Assembly: GCA_021795715.1 (NCBI GenBank)
Contig: JAJYPD010000005.1
Span: 31,390-95,389 of the forward strand
Direction: 5' to 3'
Source of the DNA: Pseudomonadota bacterium
GTDB taxonomy: Bacteria; Pseudomonadota; Gammaproteobacteria; Acidiferrobacterales; Acidiferrobacteraceae
Length of the DNA: 64,000 nucleotides
Shown here: positions 1 through 15,922 of the stretch, piece after piece
Layout: each line of letters begins with the position of its first letter
Numbering within the stretch: position 1 is the first letter of the stretch
Translations under genes and position numbers: made by a program
The notes under the pieces: model-generated
The model's database searches: none
The model's input: the letters and a program-made list of their open reading frames with translations, nothing else
What the model was told of the DNA's origin: nothing

Positions 1-309
1 CAGGGCGATCGCATGCAGACCGTGCACGCATTCAATGCGCTGGTGCGCGCGGTGCCAAGCGGTGTGTATCTGAAGTCACTGAACCAGAATGGTTCGACCT
101 TTACGGTGTCGGGCGTGGCCCAGTCCAACGAGCGTGTCTCGCAGCTCATGCGCAATTTTGCGGCTTCGCCATGGTTCGCAAAGCCGGTGCTCACGGTCAT
201 CCATGTGGTGCCCGTGGGCAATGGCCATTTGAGCCTCTTCACCCTGGCCGTGCAAGGCGCCGACAAACTGGCGAAAAAGACCACTGCCAAGCGGGTGGTG
301 CGGAGATGA
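1..309 (+). CDS. pilN: PilN, type IV pilus inner-membrane assembly protein (3' part only)
   Basis: The reading frame is open from the first base of the window, so this is the C-terminal ~102 residues of a gene that starts upstream. The visible part has the ferredoxin-like fold pattern of the PilN periplasmic domain: a stretch around GVYLKSLNQNGSTF, then SGVAQSNERVSQLMRNF, which resembles the conserved end of PilN. PilN is a bitopic inner-membrane protein that pairs with PilO and links cytoplasmic PilM to the PilP-PilQ outer part of the pilus machine. Its stop codon overlaps the pilO start as ATGA, so the two are translationally coupled. The identification rests mostly on the following pilO-pilP-pilQ genes. 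Confidence 0.85.
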   Translation, partial: QGDRMQTVHAFNALVRAVPSGVYLKSLNQNGSTFTVSGVAQSNERVSQLMRNFAASPWFAKPVLTVIHVVPVGNGHLSLFTLAVQGADKLAKKTTAKRVVRR

Positions 310-923
310 GCGTGGACTGGCAACAGACTCTCGAAGACCTGAAAAACGTCGATTTGAACGATCTGGCTTCGGCGCCCTATTCCGTCAAGGTGGTGGGCGT
401 GGGGCTTGTCACCGTCTTGCTGCTCGGGCTTGGCTACTTTTTCCTCATGCGCGGCGACATGGCGAAGATCGGCGTCCTGCGTGCCCAGGAAGTGGCGCTC
501 AAGCAGCAGTTTATCCAGGTCAAGAGCGAAGCGCTCAATCTCCCTGCGTACAAGCAGCAGATGCGCGAGATGAAAGTGCGGTTCAAGCAGCTGCTGCAGC
601 AGCTGCCGAACACCACCCATATGCCGGATTTCGTGACGGAAGTCACCCAGGCGGGCCAGTCCTGTGGCCTGGAGATAGAGCTTCTGCAGCCCCAGGCAGA
701 AAAACCCGAGCAGTTTTATGCCGAATTACCCATCAAGCTTGCGGTGGCCGGCAGTTACGCGCAGCTTGGCCATTTCGTCGCAGACATCGCGGCGCTGCCC
801 CGCATCGTCACCCTGGGCGACGTCGTTTTGAAGACCAAGCAGGGCGGTGACCGGCTTTCGATGTCACTGATGGCCAAAACATACCGTTACCTGAAAAATC
901 CGCCTCCGGTGAAGAAAAAATGA
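306..923 (+). CDS. pilO: PilO, type IV pilus inner-membrane alignment protein
   Basis: This 205-residue protein has a short cytoplasmic N-terminus, one transmembrane helix at about residues 30-48 (VKVVGVGLVTVLLLGLGYF), a coiled-coil stretch at about 55-105 rich in Gln, Lys and Glu, and a C-terminal ferredoxin-like domain. That is the usual PilO plan and length. PilO heterodimerises with PilN in the periplasmic face of the inner membrane and contacts the PilP lipoprotein. I chose the ATG at 306, which overlaps the pilN stop, rather than the longer open frame beginning at 171, because that extension is antisense-like low-quality sequence lying inside pilN. The stop overlaps the pilP start by 4 nt. 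Confidence 0.93.
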   Translation: MSVDWQQTLEDLKNVDLNDLASAPYSVKVVGVGLVTVLLLGLGYFFLMRGDMAKIGVLRAQEVALKQQFIQVKSEALNLPAYKQQMREMKVRFKQLLQQLPNTTHMPDFVTEVTQAGQSCGLEIELLQPQAEKPEQFYAELPIKLAVAGSYAQLGHFVADIAALPRIVTLGDVVLKTKQGGDRLSMSLMAKTYRYLKNPPPVKKK

Positions 924-1414
924 ACGGCCGCGCCCTCATAAGTCTGTCGATCGGTCTGTTGCTGGCCGGCTGTTCCAGTGCCCACACCGGCAATCTGCAG
1001 CAGTTCGTGGCGACCGCCGATGCCAACGCGCGGCCCGTGATCCAGCCGGTGCCTGTCATCAAGACACCCAAGCCCGTTGCTTTCAGCATGCAGAACCGGC
1101 CGGATCCGTTCGAGCCTTTTGCCATGCGCAATCCTGGACCCGGGCCGAATCCGGACCATAATCTTCCCAAGGGTCCCCTGCAGCATTATCCGCTCGCTGA
1201 TCTCACCATGGTCGGCACACTGCGCGCGGGCAATGGCTTGTGGGCCATCGTGACGACGCCTGACGGCGCCACGCATCAGGTGACGGTCGGCACGTACATG
1301 GGCGAGCACTACGGGCGCGTGGTGCGCATCACGCCGAACAGCATTCATCTGGTGGAGACTGTGGCCGGTCCCACCGGCTGGGTTCAACAGGCCGTCAAAC
1401 TGGGGATAAAGTGA
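920..1414 (+). CDS. pilP: PilP, type IV pilus lipoprotein
   Basis: This 164-residue protein starts with a lipoprotein signal peptide ending in LLLAGC (lipobox Cys at about residue 18), followed by a flexible proline-rich linker. A beta-sandwich domain follows from about residue 80 (DLTMVGTLRAGNGLWAIV), which is the signature region of PilP. PilP is anchored in the inner membrane, binds PilNO and contacts the N0 domain of the secretin PilQ, so it bridges the inner and outer membrane parts of the machine. It sits directly between pilO (4-nt overlap) and pilQ. Length and order match the family. Confidence 0.93.
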   Translation: MNGRALISLSIGLLLAGCSSAHTGNLQQFVATADANARPVIQPVPVIKTPKPVAFSMQNRPDPFEPFAMRNPGPGPNPDHNLPKGPLQHYPLADLTMVGTLRAGNGLWAIVTTPDGATHQVTVGTYMGEHYGRVVRITPNSIHLVETVAGPTGWVQQAVKLGIK

Positions 1415-1428
1415 GAAGGGAGCCCGTA

Positions 1429-3984
1429 ATGATGAGAAGAATATTCGCCCTCGCCGCTCTTGCGCTGTCTGCCAGCGCCATGGCGAGCACTGCGACGTTG
1501 AAAGGGCTTTCCTGGACGACCGCCAACGGCAAGCCCGCCCTGGCCCTGACCGTGTCCGGACCCAAGCATGCGCGGCTGCGCAGCCTGCATCATGGCCGGC
1601 TTTTGCGTATCCACCTGCGGCACACGACCATCGGTTCCAAGGTCCGCGATCTGCCGGCTTTGGCCACCGTCAAGGGCGTTTACGCCTACCTGACCGATCA
1701 CGGTCATGGCGTTGACGTCGATGTGTTGCTGCGGCGTGCCGCCAACATGACCTTGAAACCCACGCCGACGGGCTACGTCGCCACTTTGAGCGGCGTGCCC
1801 GTGCATGTAACCGCTCCGGCCACGAAGCCGGCGGCCCCGCACGCGGTGCATGCGCCATCGACCGGGGCAAAGATGGCGGCCGCTCCGCTCGTTTACGTCA
1901 AGCAGCTTTCGTATTTCACCTTCCCGGGTGACCAGGTGGAGATCCACCTGGTGACAACCGGCAAACCGTCCACACCCAGCACCTTCGTGCTCACCCAGCC
2001 GCCCATGATCGTCCTCGATCTGCCGCGCACCCGGCTGCATCTGCCGGCAAGCCGTGTATCCGTGGGCGAGGGCGCCGTGCAGTCCGTGGCGGCCGTCGAA
2101 GCCGGCGACCAAAGCCGTGTGGTCATAAAGCTCGTCCATTCGGCGTCCTATCGCACCTTCGTGCGGCCAAACGGCATTGACGTCATGGTAAACAGCCCCG
2201 TCGCGCGCATCAGCCAGGCCACCGTGCTGGCGCCGCATCCCCAGGTGCTGCCCAATCACGCCGCGCAAGGCCACTACGCGATCCGCGCGATCAGTTTCCA
2301 CCGGGGGCGCGACGGTGCCGCCAAGGTGGCCGTACGCCTCTCCAGTTCCAACGTGGCGGTGAGCGTGCACAACCGCGCGCACCACATCATCATCGACTTC
2401 CACAACACCTCGGTGCCGAAGAACCTGCAAAAGCGCCTGGTCGTTACGGATTTCGCCACGCCCGTAGACACCATCCGCACGTTCGCCAGCGGCCGCACCA
2501 CGCGCATGGTGCTGGCGGCGTCCGGGCACTACAGCCAGACGGGTTATCAGGCCCAGCGCACCTTCCTGCTGCGGGTGACACCCATCAGCCACACCGCCTA
2601 TGAGGCGCTCGAACGCCAGAAGCACCGCTTCGAGAGTCGCAAGATCTCCCTGAATTTCCAGAAGATCAGCGTGCGCGCCGCGCTGCAGGTGCTGGCCAAC
2701 TTCACCGGTCTCAACTTCATCACCAGCAACGACGTCAAGGGCAATCTGACGCTAAAGCTCCACGATGTCCCCTGGAAGCAGGCGCTCAATCTGATCCTGA
2801 CAACCAAGAATCTGGGTATGCACCGGACGGGCAACATCATCCTGGTGGCGCCTGCGGCGCAGATGGCCAAGGAGGAACAGGCGCGGCTGGCGGCGCAGGC
2901 GGCGGCACAGAAGCTCGAGCCGCTCGAAACCGTGCTGATCCGCATGAACTACGCGAAGGCCCGCGACATCGCCAAACTGCTGAAGTCGACACGCACGGTG
3001 GGTGCGCCGACGTCGACGAGCCCGTTTAGCAACGTCACCTACAGCAAGGCCACCACCGAGTCCATGTCGCTGCTGTCGCGGCGGGGCCAGGTGACGGTCG
3101 ATCCGCGCACCAATTCGCTGATCATCCAGGATACGCCGCAACGCATCCGCGCCATCCGCAGGCTGATTGCCAAGCTCGACCGGCCCGTCCGCCAGGTGCT
3201 GATCGAGGCGCGACTGGTTGAGGCCAACGACGGGTTCAACAAGAGCCTGGGCGCGCAGCTCGGCCTGAATTACGCCTACAGCACGCCTTCGACGACGTTC
3301 GCCTCGTGCCCGGCCGGCACGTGCGGACCCGCAGGCGCGGCCAACAACGTGACGACGACCTACCCGAGCCAGACGACGACGGGCACGAGCGCCGGCCTTT
3401 TCAACGTCAATCTGCCCTCGGCTGGTATCGGTCAGGCCCTGCCGGCAACCTTTGCGCTCACCATCGCCAAGCTCGCCAGCAACAACCTGTTGAATCTGGA
3501 GCTTTCGGCCTTGCAGGCGGAGAACAAGGGCAAGATCATTTCGAGCCCGCGGCTCATCACTGCCAACGACCGCAAGGCGTCCATCAAGCAGGGCCAGGAG
3601 CAGTTCTTCAATCTGGGCTTCGGTCAGGCGACGATGCAGCAGGCGGTGCTCGGTCTGTCTGTCACGCCGCAGATCACGCCAGACAGCCGCATCGTCATGA
3701 CGGTGAAGATCACCGACAACAGCTTTGCGAACGCGGTGGCCGGTACGCTCGACGAGAAAAGCCTGAAGACCCAGGTGCTCGTCAACAACGGCCAGACGGT
3801 GGTCATTGGCGGCGTCTACCAGACCAGCCGCCTGCGTACGGTCACCAAGGTCCCGTTTTTGGGGAGTCTGCCGCTGCTTGGGTACCTGTTCCGCAACACG
3901 ACGGTCGCCAATACGCGCACGGAGCTATTGATCTTCCTGACGCCGCGTATCCTCGCACCGTCTTTGTCGCTTCAATCCGGTTGA
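1429..3984 (+). CDS. pilQ: PilQ, type IV pilus outer-membrane secretin
   Basis: This 851-residue protein has an N-terminal signal peptide (to about ASAMA). Two AMIN-type peptidoglycan-binding beta domains lie at about residues 25-130 and 155-390, then secretin N0/N1 domains from about 410 (SLNFQKISVRAALQVLANF), and a C-terminal secretin pore domain with the typical LEARLVEAN-like and TELLIFLTPRIL motifs. It forms the multimeric gated channel through which the pilus leaves the cell. I chose the ATG at 1429 over the upstream GTG at 1411 because GAAGGGAG (1415-1422) lies 6 nt before it and the signal peptide then begins correctly. It is the last pil gene, followed by aroK after 33 nt. Confidence 0.95.
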   Translation: MMRRIFALAALALSASAMASTATLKGLSWTTANGKPALALTVSGPKHARLRSLHHGRLLRIHLRHTTIGSKVRDLPALATVKGVYAYLTDHGHGVDVDVLLRRAANMTLKPTPTGYVATLSGVPVHVTAPATKPAAPHAVHAPSTGAKMAAAPLVYVKQLSYFTFPGDQVEIHLVTTGKPSTPSTFVLTQPPMIVLDLPRTRLHLPASRVSVGEGAVQSVAAVEAGDQSRVVIKLVHSASYRTFVRPNGIDVMVNSPVARISQATVLAPHPQVLPNHAAQGHYAIRAISFHRGRDGAAKVAVRLSSSNVAVSVHNRAHHIIIDFHNTSVPKNLQKRLVVTDFATPVDTIRTFASGRTTRMVLAASGHYSQTGYQAQRTFLLRVTPISHTAYEALERQKHRFESRKISLNFQKISVRAALQVLANFTGLNFITSNDVKGNLTLKLHDVPWKQALNLILTTKNLGMHRTGNIILVAPAAQMAKEEQARLAAQAAAQKLEPLETVLIRMNYAKARDIAKLLKSTRTVGAPTSTSPFSNVTYSKATTESMSLLSRRGQVTVDPRTNSLIIQDTPQRIRAIRRLIAKLDRPVRQVLIEARLVEANDGFNKSLGAQLGLNYAYSTPSTTFASCPAGTCGPAGAANNVTTTYPSQTTTGTSAGLFNVNLPSAGIGQALPATFALTIAKLASNNLLNLELSALQAENKGKIISSPRLITANDRKASIKQGQEQFFNLGFGQATMQQAVLGLSVTPQITPDSRIVMTVKITDNSFANAVAGTLDEKSLKTQVLVNNGQTVVIGGVYQTSRLRTVTKVPFLGSLPLLGYLFRNTTVANTRTELLIFLTPRILAPSLSLQSG

Positions 3985-4017
3985 TTTATACCGGCGATGC
4001 TGGCATACCATGCCGGC

Positions 4018-4557
4018 ATGAAGGCGAGCGCGGGCATTTTTTTGGTGGGGCCGATGGGGGCTGGAAAGTCCACCATCGGCCGCGTGCTGGCTGCGCGGCT
4101 TGGCCGCGAATTCTGCGACTGTGACACCGAGATCGAAAAACGCACAGGCGCCAGTATTCCGCTCATCTTCGCCGTCGAGGGCGAGCCGGGGTTCCGCCGC
4201 TGGGAAAGCCTCGTGCTCGCCGATCTCGTGTTGCGCCCGAAGATCGTGCTCGCCACCGGCGGCGGCGCGGTGCTTGCGGCGGCCAACCGCGACCTCCTGA
4301 AGGCCCACGGCTGCGTCGTTTACCTGCAGGCCGGCACGGACACCCTGTGGGAGCGGGTGCATCGTGACCGCGGGCGGCCGCTTTTGCAGGCGGAAGATCC
4401 GCGCGCGCGTGTCGAAGCGCTCGCCGCCGCCCGGGATCCCCTCTACCGCGAAGTGGCCGATCTCATCGTTTCCACCGATCACCGCGCACCGCCGGCCGTG
4501 GCGCGCACCATCGTTTCCGGCTTGAGGACCCTTGTTCGTGCCCATACTGACGCTTGA
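4018..4557 (+). CDS. aroK: Shikimate kinase
   Basis: The enzyme phosphorylates shikimate to shikimate 3-phosphate with ATP, in the aromatic amino acid pathway in the cytoplasm. The 179-residue protein has a Walker A motif GPMGAGKS near residue 10, the shikimate-binding DTEIEKRTG region near 33, and the GGGAVL motif near 80. I prefer the ATG at 4018, because it gives the same spacing to IFLVGPMG as in E. coli AroK; an in-frame ATG at 3997 would add seven residues. The region just upstream (about 4002-4020) can fold into a short hairpin. It is followed by aroB with a 20-nt overlap, the classic pilQ-aroK-aroB order of gammaproteobacteria. Confidence 0.95.
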   Translation: MKASAGIFLVGPMGAGKSTIGRVLAARLGREFCDCDTEIEKRTGASIPLIFAVEGEPGFRRWESLVLADLVLRPKIVLATGGGAVLAAANRDLLKAHGCVVYLQAGTDTLWERVHRDRGRPLLQAEDPRARVEALAAARDPLYREVADLIVSTDHRAPPAVARTIVSGLRTLVRAHTDA

Positions 4558-5620
4558 TCTGCCCCAAGGGGGCTATCCCATCCGCATCGAAGCCGGCGCG
4601 CTCACCCGTCCCGAGGCGTTGCGGGGTGCTGTGGAGCCGGGCCGGCGGGTGGCGATCATTACCAATACGGTCGTCGGACCGCTGTATCTCGCCCCGGTCG
4701 CGGCCGCCTTCGCCGCCCACGATCCGCTCATCATCACCCTGCCTGACGGCGAGGCGCAAAAGACGCTCGCCACCATCGACGCGATCGTCGACCAGCTGCT
4801 CGCGGCCCGCTGCGACCGGCGGACCATGCTGGTGGCCCTGGGCGGCGGCGTCGTCGGCGACATCACGGGCTTTGCCGCTGCCGTCTACCAGCGCGGTGTG
4901 CCGTTCATGCAAATTCCCACCACGCTCCTGGCCCAGGTCGATTCCTCCGTGGGCGGCAAGACCGGCGTCAACCATGCGCGCGGAAAAAACATGATCGGCA
5001 GCTTTTATCAGCCCATCAGCGTGACCATCGACCCCGATACCCTGAAAACCCTGCCGCCGCGGGAGCGCGCCGCCGGTCTGGCGGAGGTGATCAAATATGG
5101 CGCCATCGGTGACGCATCCTTTTTCGACTGGCTCGAGGCGCACATGTCCCGCCTGGTGGCGCTCGACGGCGATGCCCTGGCCGTTGCCATCGAGCGCTCG
5201 TGCCGCGCCAAGGCCGCGGTGGTCATGGCCGACGAGCGCGAAGCGGGCGTGCGCGCGCTGCTCAATTTTGGCCACACCTTCGGCCATGCCATCGAAGCCG
5301 GCGCCGGTTATGGCCACTGGCTCCACGGCGAAGCGGTGGGCGTGGGCATGCTGATGGCCGCCGATCTGTCGGTCCGTCTCGGGATGCTGGATGCCTCCGC
5401 CCAGGCGCGCCTGCGCGCTTTGGTCGTGGCCGCCGGTCTGCCGTCGGCGGCGCCCCCGCTCGCCGCCGGCCCGTTTCTCGAGTTGATGGCAGTTGACAAG
5501 AAAGCCGAAGGGGGACGCACCCGTTTCGTGCTGCTCCAGGGCCTTGGCCGCGCGCTTGTGACAGCCGAGGTGCCCCCCGCGGCGCTTCAGGCGACTCTGG
5601 CGCACTTTGGGATCCGCTGA
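4538..5620 (+). CDS. aroB: 3-dehydroquinate synthase
   Basis: AroB converts DAHP to 3-dehydroquinate, the second shikimate pathway step, using NAD+ and a divalent metal. The 360-residue protein shows the NAD-binding LPDGEAQKT and ALGGGVVGDITGFAAA motifs, the SSVGGKTGVN phosphate-binding segment, and the metal-binding residues E (AEVIKYG), H (NFGHTFGHAIEA) and H (HWLHGEAV). I chose the GTG at 4538, because it gives an N-terminus of the same length as E. coli AroB and has GAGGA nine nt upstream; an in-frame TTG at 4532 is possible. It overlaps the end of aroK, which suggests coupled translation. Confidence 0.95.
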   Translation: MPILTLDLPQGGYPIRIEAGALTRPEALRGAVEPGRRVAIITNTVVGPLYLAPVAAAFAAHDPLIITLPDGEAQKTLATIDAIVDQLLAARCDRRTMLVALGGGVVGDITGFAAAVYQRGVPFMQIPTTLLAQVDSSVGGKTGVNHARGKNMIGSFYQPISVTIDPDTLKTLPPRERAAGLAEVIKYGAIGDASFFDWLEAHMSRLVALDGDALAVAIERSCRAKAAVVMADEREAGVRALLNFGHTFGHAIEAGAGYGHWLHGEAVGVGMLMAADLSVRLGMLDASAQARLRALVVAAGLPSAAPPLAAGPFLELMAVDKKAEGGRTRFVLLQGLGRALVTAEVPPAALQATLAHFGIR

Positions 5621-5633
5621 GGCCCGTGTTTCG

Positions 5634-5662
5634 TTGAACCGCGAGTGCCTTCTCAGTATACT
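5634..5662 (+). promoter_or_regulatory. Sigma70-type promoter for gltBD-hemE
   Basis: A -35 element TTGAAC (5634-5639) and a -10 element TATACT (5657-5662) are separated by exactly 17 bp in the short aroB-gltB gap. Each has one or two differences from consensus. Transcription would start near 5669, giving a leader of about 20-30 nt before the gltB start. Seen in sequence; activity is inferred. Confidence 0.6.
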
Positions 5663-5688
5663 CTGATCCCCTTTTGCCTCGGCCTTGA

Positions 5689-12616
<6,928 letters not shown>

Positions 12617-12617
12617 G

Positions 12618-12633
12618 GCCGCCCGAAGGCGGT
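12618..12633 (+). terminator. Short GC hairpin after hemE
   Basis: CCGCC (12619-12623) and GGCGG (12628-12632) pair around a CGAA tetraloop directly after the hemE stop, with one more G-T pair outside. No clean T-run follows, only an AT-rich stretch, so it may be a weak terminator or just protect the mRNA end. Confidence 0.35.
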
Positions 12634-12668
12634 GCGTCATTTCAGTATTTTCTGATACAGCGCGGGGG

Positions 12669-12881
12669 TTATGCACAATGATCGTGCTTGTCAATACCTC
12701 GCGACCCCTATGCACCACGCTGCGCGGCTGTCGTCTCGTATTCTCTATAACATGCTGTTTTTCAAGGCGTTTTTCGTACAGCCTATTTTTTGACCAGTTT
12801 AAGGGAAAACCAGCAATCAGGCCAACGGCAGAGCTCTTCCCGGCGCTTTTCAACATAGTTATCCACAGAACCTGTGGGTAA
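12669..12881. promoter_or_regulatory. DnaA-box-like cluster in an AT-richer gap before priA
   Basis: The 338-bp hemE-priA gap is clearly AT-richer than its surroundings. It holds TTATGCACA at 12669-12677 and TTATCCACA at 12859-12867, both exact fits to the DnaA box TTWTNCACA. A third, inverted box lies at 12873-12881 (TGTGGGTAA, complement TTACCCACA, one mismatch). The last two face each other across 5 bp. The AT-rich stretch lies between about 12735 and 12860, with several T-runs. This could be DnaA-dependent control of priA or a replication-origin element. Genes run in the plus direction on both sides, which gives no sign of a strand switch at an origin. Confidence 0.45.
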
Positions 12882-12954
12882 CGATCAATCGGCTTATGGG
12901 ACAATCTCTTAGCGCAACTTTCACCCAAACATATGCGCGCTTTGGCAGGCGGCA

Positions 12955-15138
12955 ATGAGCGATTGCGAGCGATCCCATATGGTGCATGTGGCCGTCCCGT
13001 TGCCGCTTGCGCGTCTCTTTGCTTATCAGGCAAGCGAGCCGTTACCGCCTGGTGTGCGTGTCCGCGTACCCTTTGGCGCCCGCGTGCTGACCGGGCTCGT
13101 GATGTCGGCGGACGGGGCCGAGCCATCCGACCGGGCGCTGCGCGCGGTGATCGAGTGCCTCGATTCCGCCCCGCTTTTTACGGAAGAGTATCTGCGCTTT
13201 CTGATGTTTGTGGCCGATTACTATCACCATCCGGTGGGTGAGGTGGTCTTCGCGGCTTTGCCGCCGGCCCTGAAGGGGAACCGCGATCCCGGGGACCGGC
13301 TGCGGCCGGCCGGGCTGGCGTTGACGGCGGCGGGCCAGTCATTCGACCCCGTGCACTTCGGCCGCGCTGAACGCAAGCGCCGCCTGTTCGCGGCGGTCCG
13401 TGAACATGAGATTCTGACGCCCGCGACTCTGGGCGCGCTGGGTGCGGGGTTCGCGCGTGTGGCCAAAGACCTGGTCGATGCCGGGCTGCTGGCGCGGGTT
13501 CCGGTGCCGGCGCTTTCCTGTGCCGGCACGCCCGGACCGGCTTTGCGCGACGATCAGCGAAGCGCCATCGAGTCGATCCGCGCGGCGCAGGGCTTTGCGC
13601 CGTTTCTGCTGTTTGGTGTTACCGGCAGCGGCAAGACCGAAGTCTATCTGCGCGTGATCGAAGAGGTTGTGCGCGGCGGCCGGCAGGCTCTCGTGCTGGT
13701 TCCCGAGATCGGTCTGACGCCGCAACTCGTGGCGCGCTTTGCGGAGCGTCTGGGGTCTGCGCCGGGCGTGCTGCACTCGGGTTGTACGCCCACCGAACGC
13801 GCGCGCGTCTGGCGGGCTGCGCAGACGGGACATGCGCCGGTGGTGGTCGGTACCCGCTCGGCGGTTTTCGTGCCCCTGAAGGCGCCGGGCATCATCGTCG
13901 TCGACGAAGAACATGACCCCTCGTTCAAGCAGCAGGATGGTTTTCGCTACCATGCGCGCGATGTTGCTGTCTTGCGCGGCCAGCGCGCCGGCGTGCCGGT
14001 GCTGCTCGGGTCGGCGACTCCCTCTCTGGAAAGTTATCGCCATGCGCGGGCCGGCCGCTATACCCTGTTGCGCCTGCCGGATCGCGGCGCGGGCCGCGTT
14101 CAGCCGGCCGTGCGGCTCATCGATCTGGGCGCGGAACCCGCGGCGGATGGTCTGTCGCCATCACTCGTGAGGGCGGTCGGTGACACGCTGCGCCGCCACG
14201 AGCAGGCCCTGCTGTTCTTGAACCGGCGGGGGTTTTCCCCCGTGCTCCTTTGCCGCGATTGCCGCTGGCATGCGCCGTGTGACCACTGTGATGCGCGCCT
14301 CACGGTGCACGCCGCCCGCCAGCAGTTGCGCTGCCATCACTGCGGACACGAAGGACCGCTGCCTGCCACCTGTCCGCAATGCGGCGGCAGCCATCTGATG
14401 CGCGTGGGCGAGGGCACGGAGCGGATCGAAGAGGCGCTGCGCCGGACTTTCCCGTCGGCGCGCATCGCCCGTGTCGATCGCGATTCGATGACGGCGCGCG
14501 ACACGTTCACCGAAGTCGTGCGCCGTGTACAGGCCGGAGAGGTCGACATTTTGGTCGGTACCCAGATGCTGGCCAAAGGCCACGATTTTCCGCGCCTGAC
14601 GCTGGCCGCTGTCGTCAATGCCGATCAAGGACTCTACGGCAGCGATTTCCGGGCCGATGAGCAACTGTTCGCGCAGATCATGCAAGTGGCCGGCCGCTCA
14701 GGGCGAGCCGATCTTCCCGGCGAAGTCTGGATCCAGACACACCACCCAAGCCATCCTCTGTGGCAGCCGCTTACGCAGCTCGACTACGAAGGGTTTGCCG
14801 AGTTCGCGCTGCGCGACCGGGAATTGACGGGTTTCCCGCCCTATGCCTTTTGCGCACTCTTGCGTGCCGAGGCCCGCGACGCCCAGGGTGCACAGACATT
14901 TTTGCGCCGGATTCTTTCCTTGCGGCCGCTTCCGCCAGGTCTGACCGCAGGTGCGGTGTTGCCGGCGAACATGGCCCGGCGCGCCGGTTTTTATCGTGCC
15001 CAATGCCTGCTCTCGGCCGAGCGCCGCGCGGTGCTGCATGCCTGGTTGCGGGACTGGCTGCCCCAGGTGCACGGCCTGCCGCAGGCCCGGCGGGTGCGCT
15101 GGTCGGTCGATGTCGATCCGTATTCGCTGTTTTTCTGA
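12955..15138 (+). CDS. priA: Primosomal protein N' (replication restart helicase PriA)
   Basis: PriA recognises stalled forks and D-loops and reloads the replicative helicase. The 727-residue protein (E. coli 732) has an N-terminal DNA-binding domain (HVAVPLPLARLFAY), Walker A GVTGSGKTE at about residue 221, the DEEH box at about 316, and the zinc-binding cysteines between about 433 and 480 (CRDC, CDHC, CHHC, CPQC). The helicase motif VAGRSGRADLPG follows. The start at 12955 has a weak AGGCGG upstream; an ATG at 12979 (MVHVAVPLP) would match E. coli PriA about as well. The promoter should lie in the gap with the DnaA-box-like sites. Confidence 0.96.
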   Translation: MSDCERSHMVHVAVPLPLARLFAYQASEPLPPGVRVRVPFGARVLTGLVMSADGAEPSDRALRAVIECLDSAPLFTEEYLRFLMFVADYYHHPVGEVVFAALPPALKGNRDPGDRLRPAGLALTAAGQSFDPVHFGRAERKRRLFAAVREHEILTPATLGALGAGFARVAKDLVDAGLLARVPVPALSCAGTPGPALRDDQRSAIESIRAAQGFAPFLLFGVTGSGKTEVYLRVIEEVVRGGRQALVLVPEIGLTPQLVARFAERLGSAPGVLHSGCTPTERARVWRAAQTGHAPVVVGTRSAVFVPLKAPGIIVVDEEHDPSFKQQDGFRYHARDVAVLRGQRAGVPVLLGSATPSLESYRHARAGRYTLLRLPDRGAGRVQPAVRLIDLGAEPAADGLSPSLVRAVGDTLRRHEQALLFLNRRGFSPVLLCRDCRWHAPCDHCDARLTVHAARQQLRCHHCGHEGPLPATCPQCGGSHLMRVGEGTERIEEALRRTFPSARIARVDRDSMTARDTFTEVVRRVQAGEVDILVGTQMLAKGHDFPRLTLAAVVNADQGLYGSDFRADEQLFAQIMQVAGRSGRADLPGEVWIQTHHPSHPLWQPLTQLDYEGFAEFALRDRELTGFPPYAFCALLRAEARDAQGAQTFLRRILSLRPLPPGLTAGAVLPANMARRAGFYRAQCLLSAERRAVLHAWLRDWLPQVHGLPQARRVRWSVDVDPYSLFF

Positions 15139-15922
15139 ACGGATCGGAAGGCCCCTCTTTCCCTCGCAGGGGCTAGGGAATTGCAAAGAGGTTCAGAGCG
15201 CCGGATGTAAGGTGCTGTCGGCCTTTGTCTTCGGTTCCGGACCCGGGCGCGGTTGCTTGCGATCCGGATCCGCTGTCTGCAGGCGATCACGTCAAGAATC
15301 CAGGGGCCCGCGCCCAGGATGTACACCCCGTCGTGCCGGCCCACCGCGGGAGCGGACAAGATCCCGGGATCCAGACCCTGGGCCCGTATGGCCTGAGCCC
15401 GTCTTTACGCGATTCGCGGGGGCCGAGAGGACCCGCTTCTTACGCGCCAATTGACGGATGACACTTACAAGGCATCGTCTGTTGTCGTTGCGCTACCCAA
15501 TCCGGCGGGATATCGGCCGCGTTGATTGTATATACCGCGCCATGCCGGATCACAGTGGAAAGCGGCCCGGCAAAAGACTCCACCAGATCACAAGCGCCCC
15601 GGTTGCCCAAAGACGACTACACGGCGCGCCGCCACCGGAAGAACGCAGTGCCACATTCCCGACCCGATCGCCACGCTGCGCTTTCTGCCTGCCCGCGGCA
15701 TTTCAAACGCTCAACCGCTGTCCCTGTTGCGCATCCCCGGACCCGAGGCACAACGTGTGACGCAGTCAGACCAGGCCGCCATGGGGTTGGGGTAAAATTG
15801 TCGTGTCATGGGAGGGAAAAATGGGGCGCGACCGTGTCGCGCCCCGGCCTTTCGCCTTGGCTTGAGACGGATAAGGAGTGCGGACTGAGGCACAGGGCCC
15901 CGGTCCGCATCGTCCGCAAAGA
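15139..15922. other. Intergenic region between priA and the porin gene
   Basis: These 784 bp contain no reading frame with a recognisable protein; the short open frames are Arg/Pro/Gly-rich and look random. A hairpin with six paired bases (15151-15156 with 15168-15173) follows priA and could mark its transcript end, although no T-run follows. A TATATA box at 15528-15533, on either strand followed by GC-rich sequence, is an orphan promoter-like element without a good -35. The porin terminator at 15823-15845 is described separately. I see nothing else I can name. Confidence 0.5.
15818..15845 (-). terminator. Rho-independent terminator of the porin gene
   Basis: GGGGCGCGAC (15823-15832) and GTCGCGCCCC (15836-15845) form a perfect 10-bp stem with a 3-nt loop. 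Read on the minus strand, it is followed by ATTTTTCCC, a run of five T. It lies 78 nt beyond the porin stop codon, so it should end that transcript. Confidence 0.85.

Noticed and set aside
12617..12954. A firm call of a chromosomal replication origin
   Set aside because: Only two exact DnaA boxes and one near-match are present, no dnaA or rpmH gene is near, and gene orientation does not switch here. I keep it as a DnaA-box cluster.
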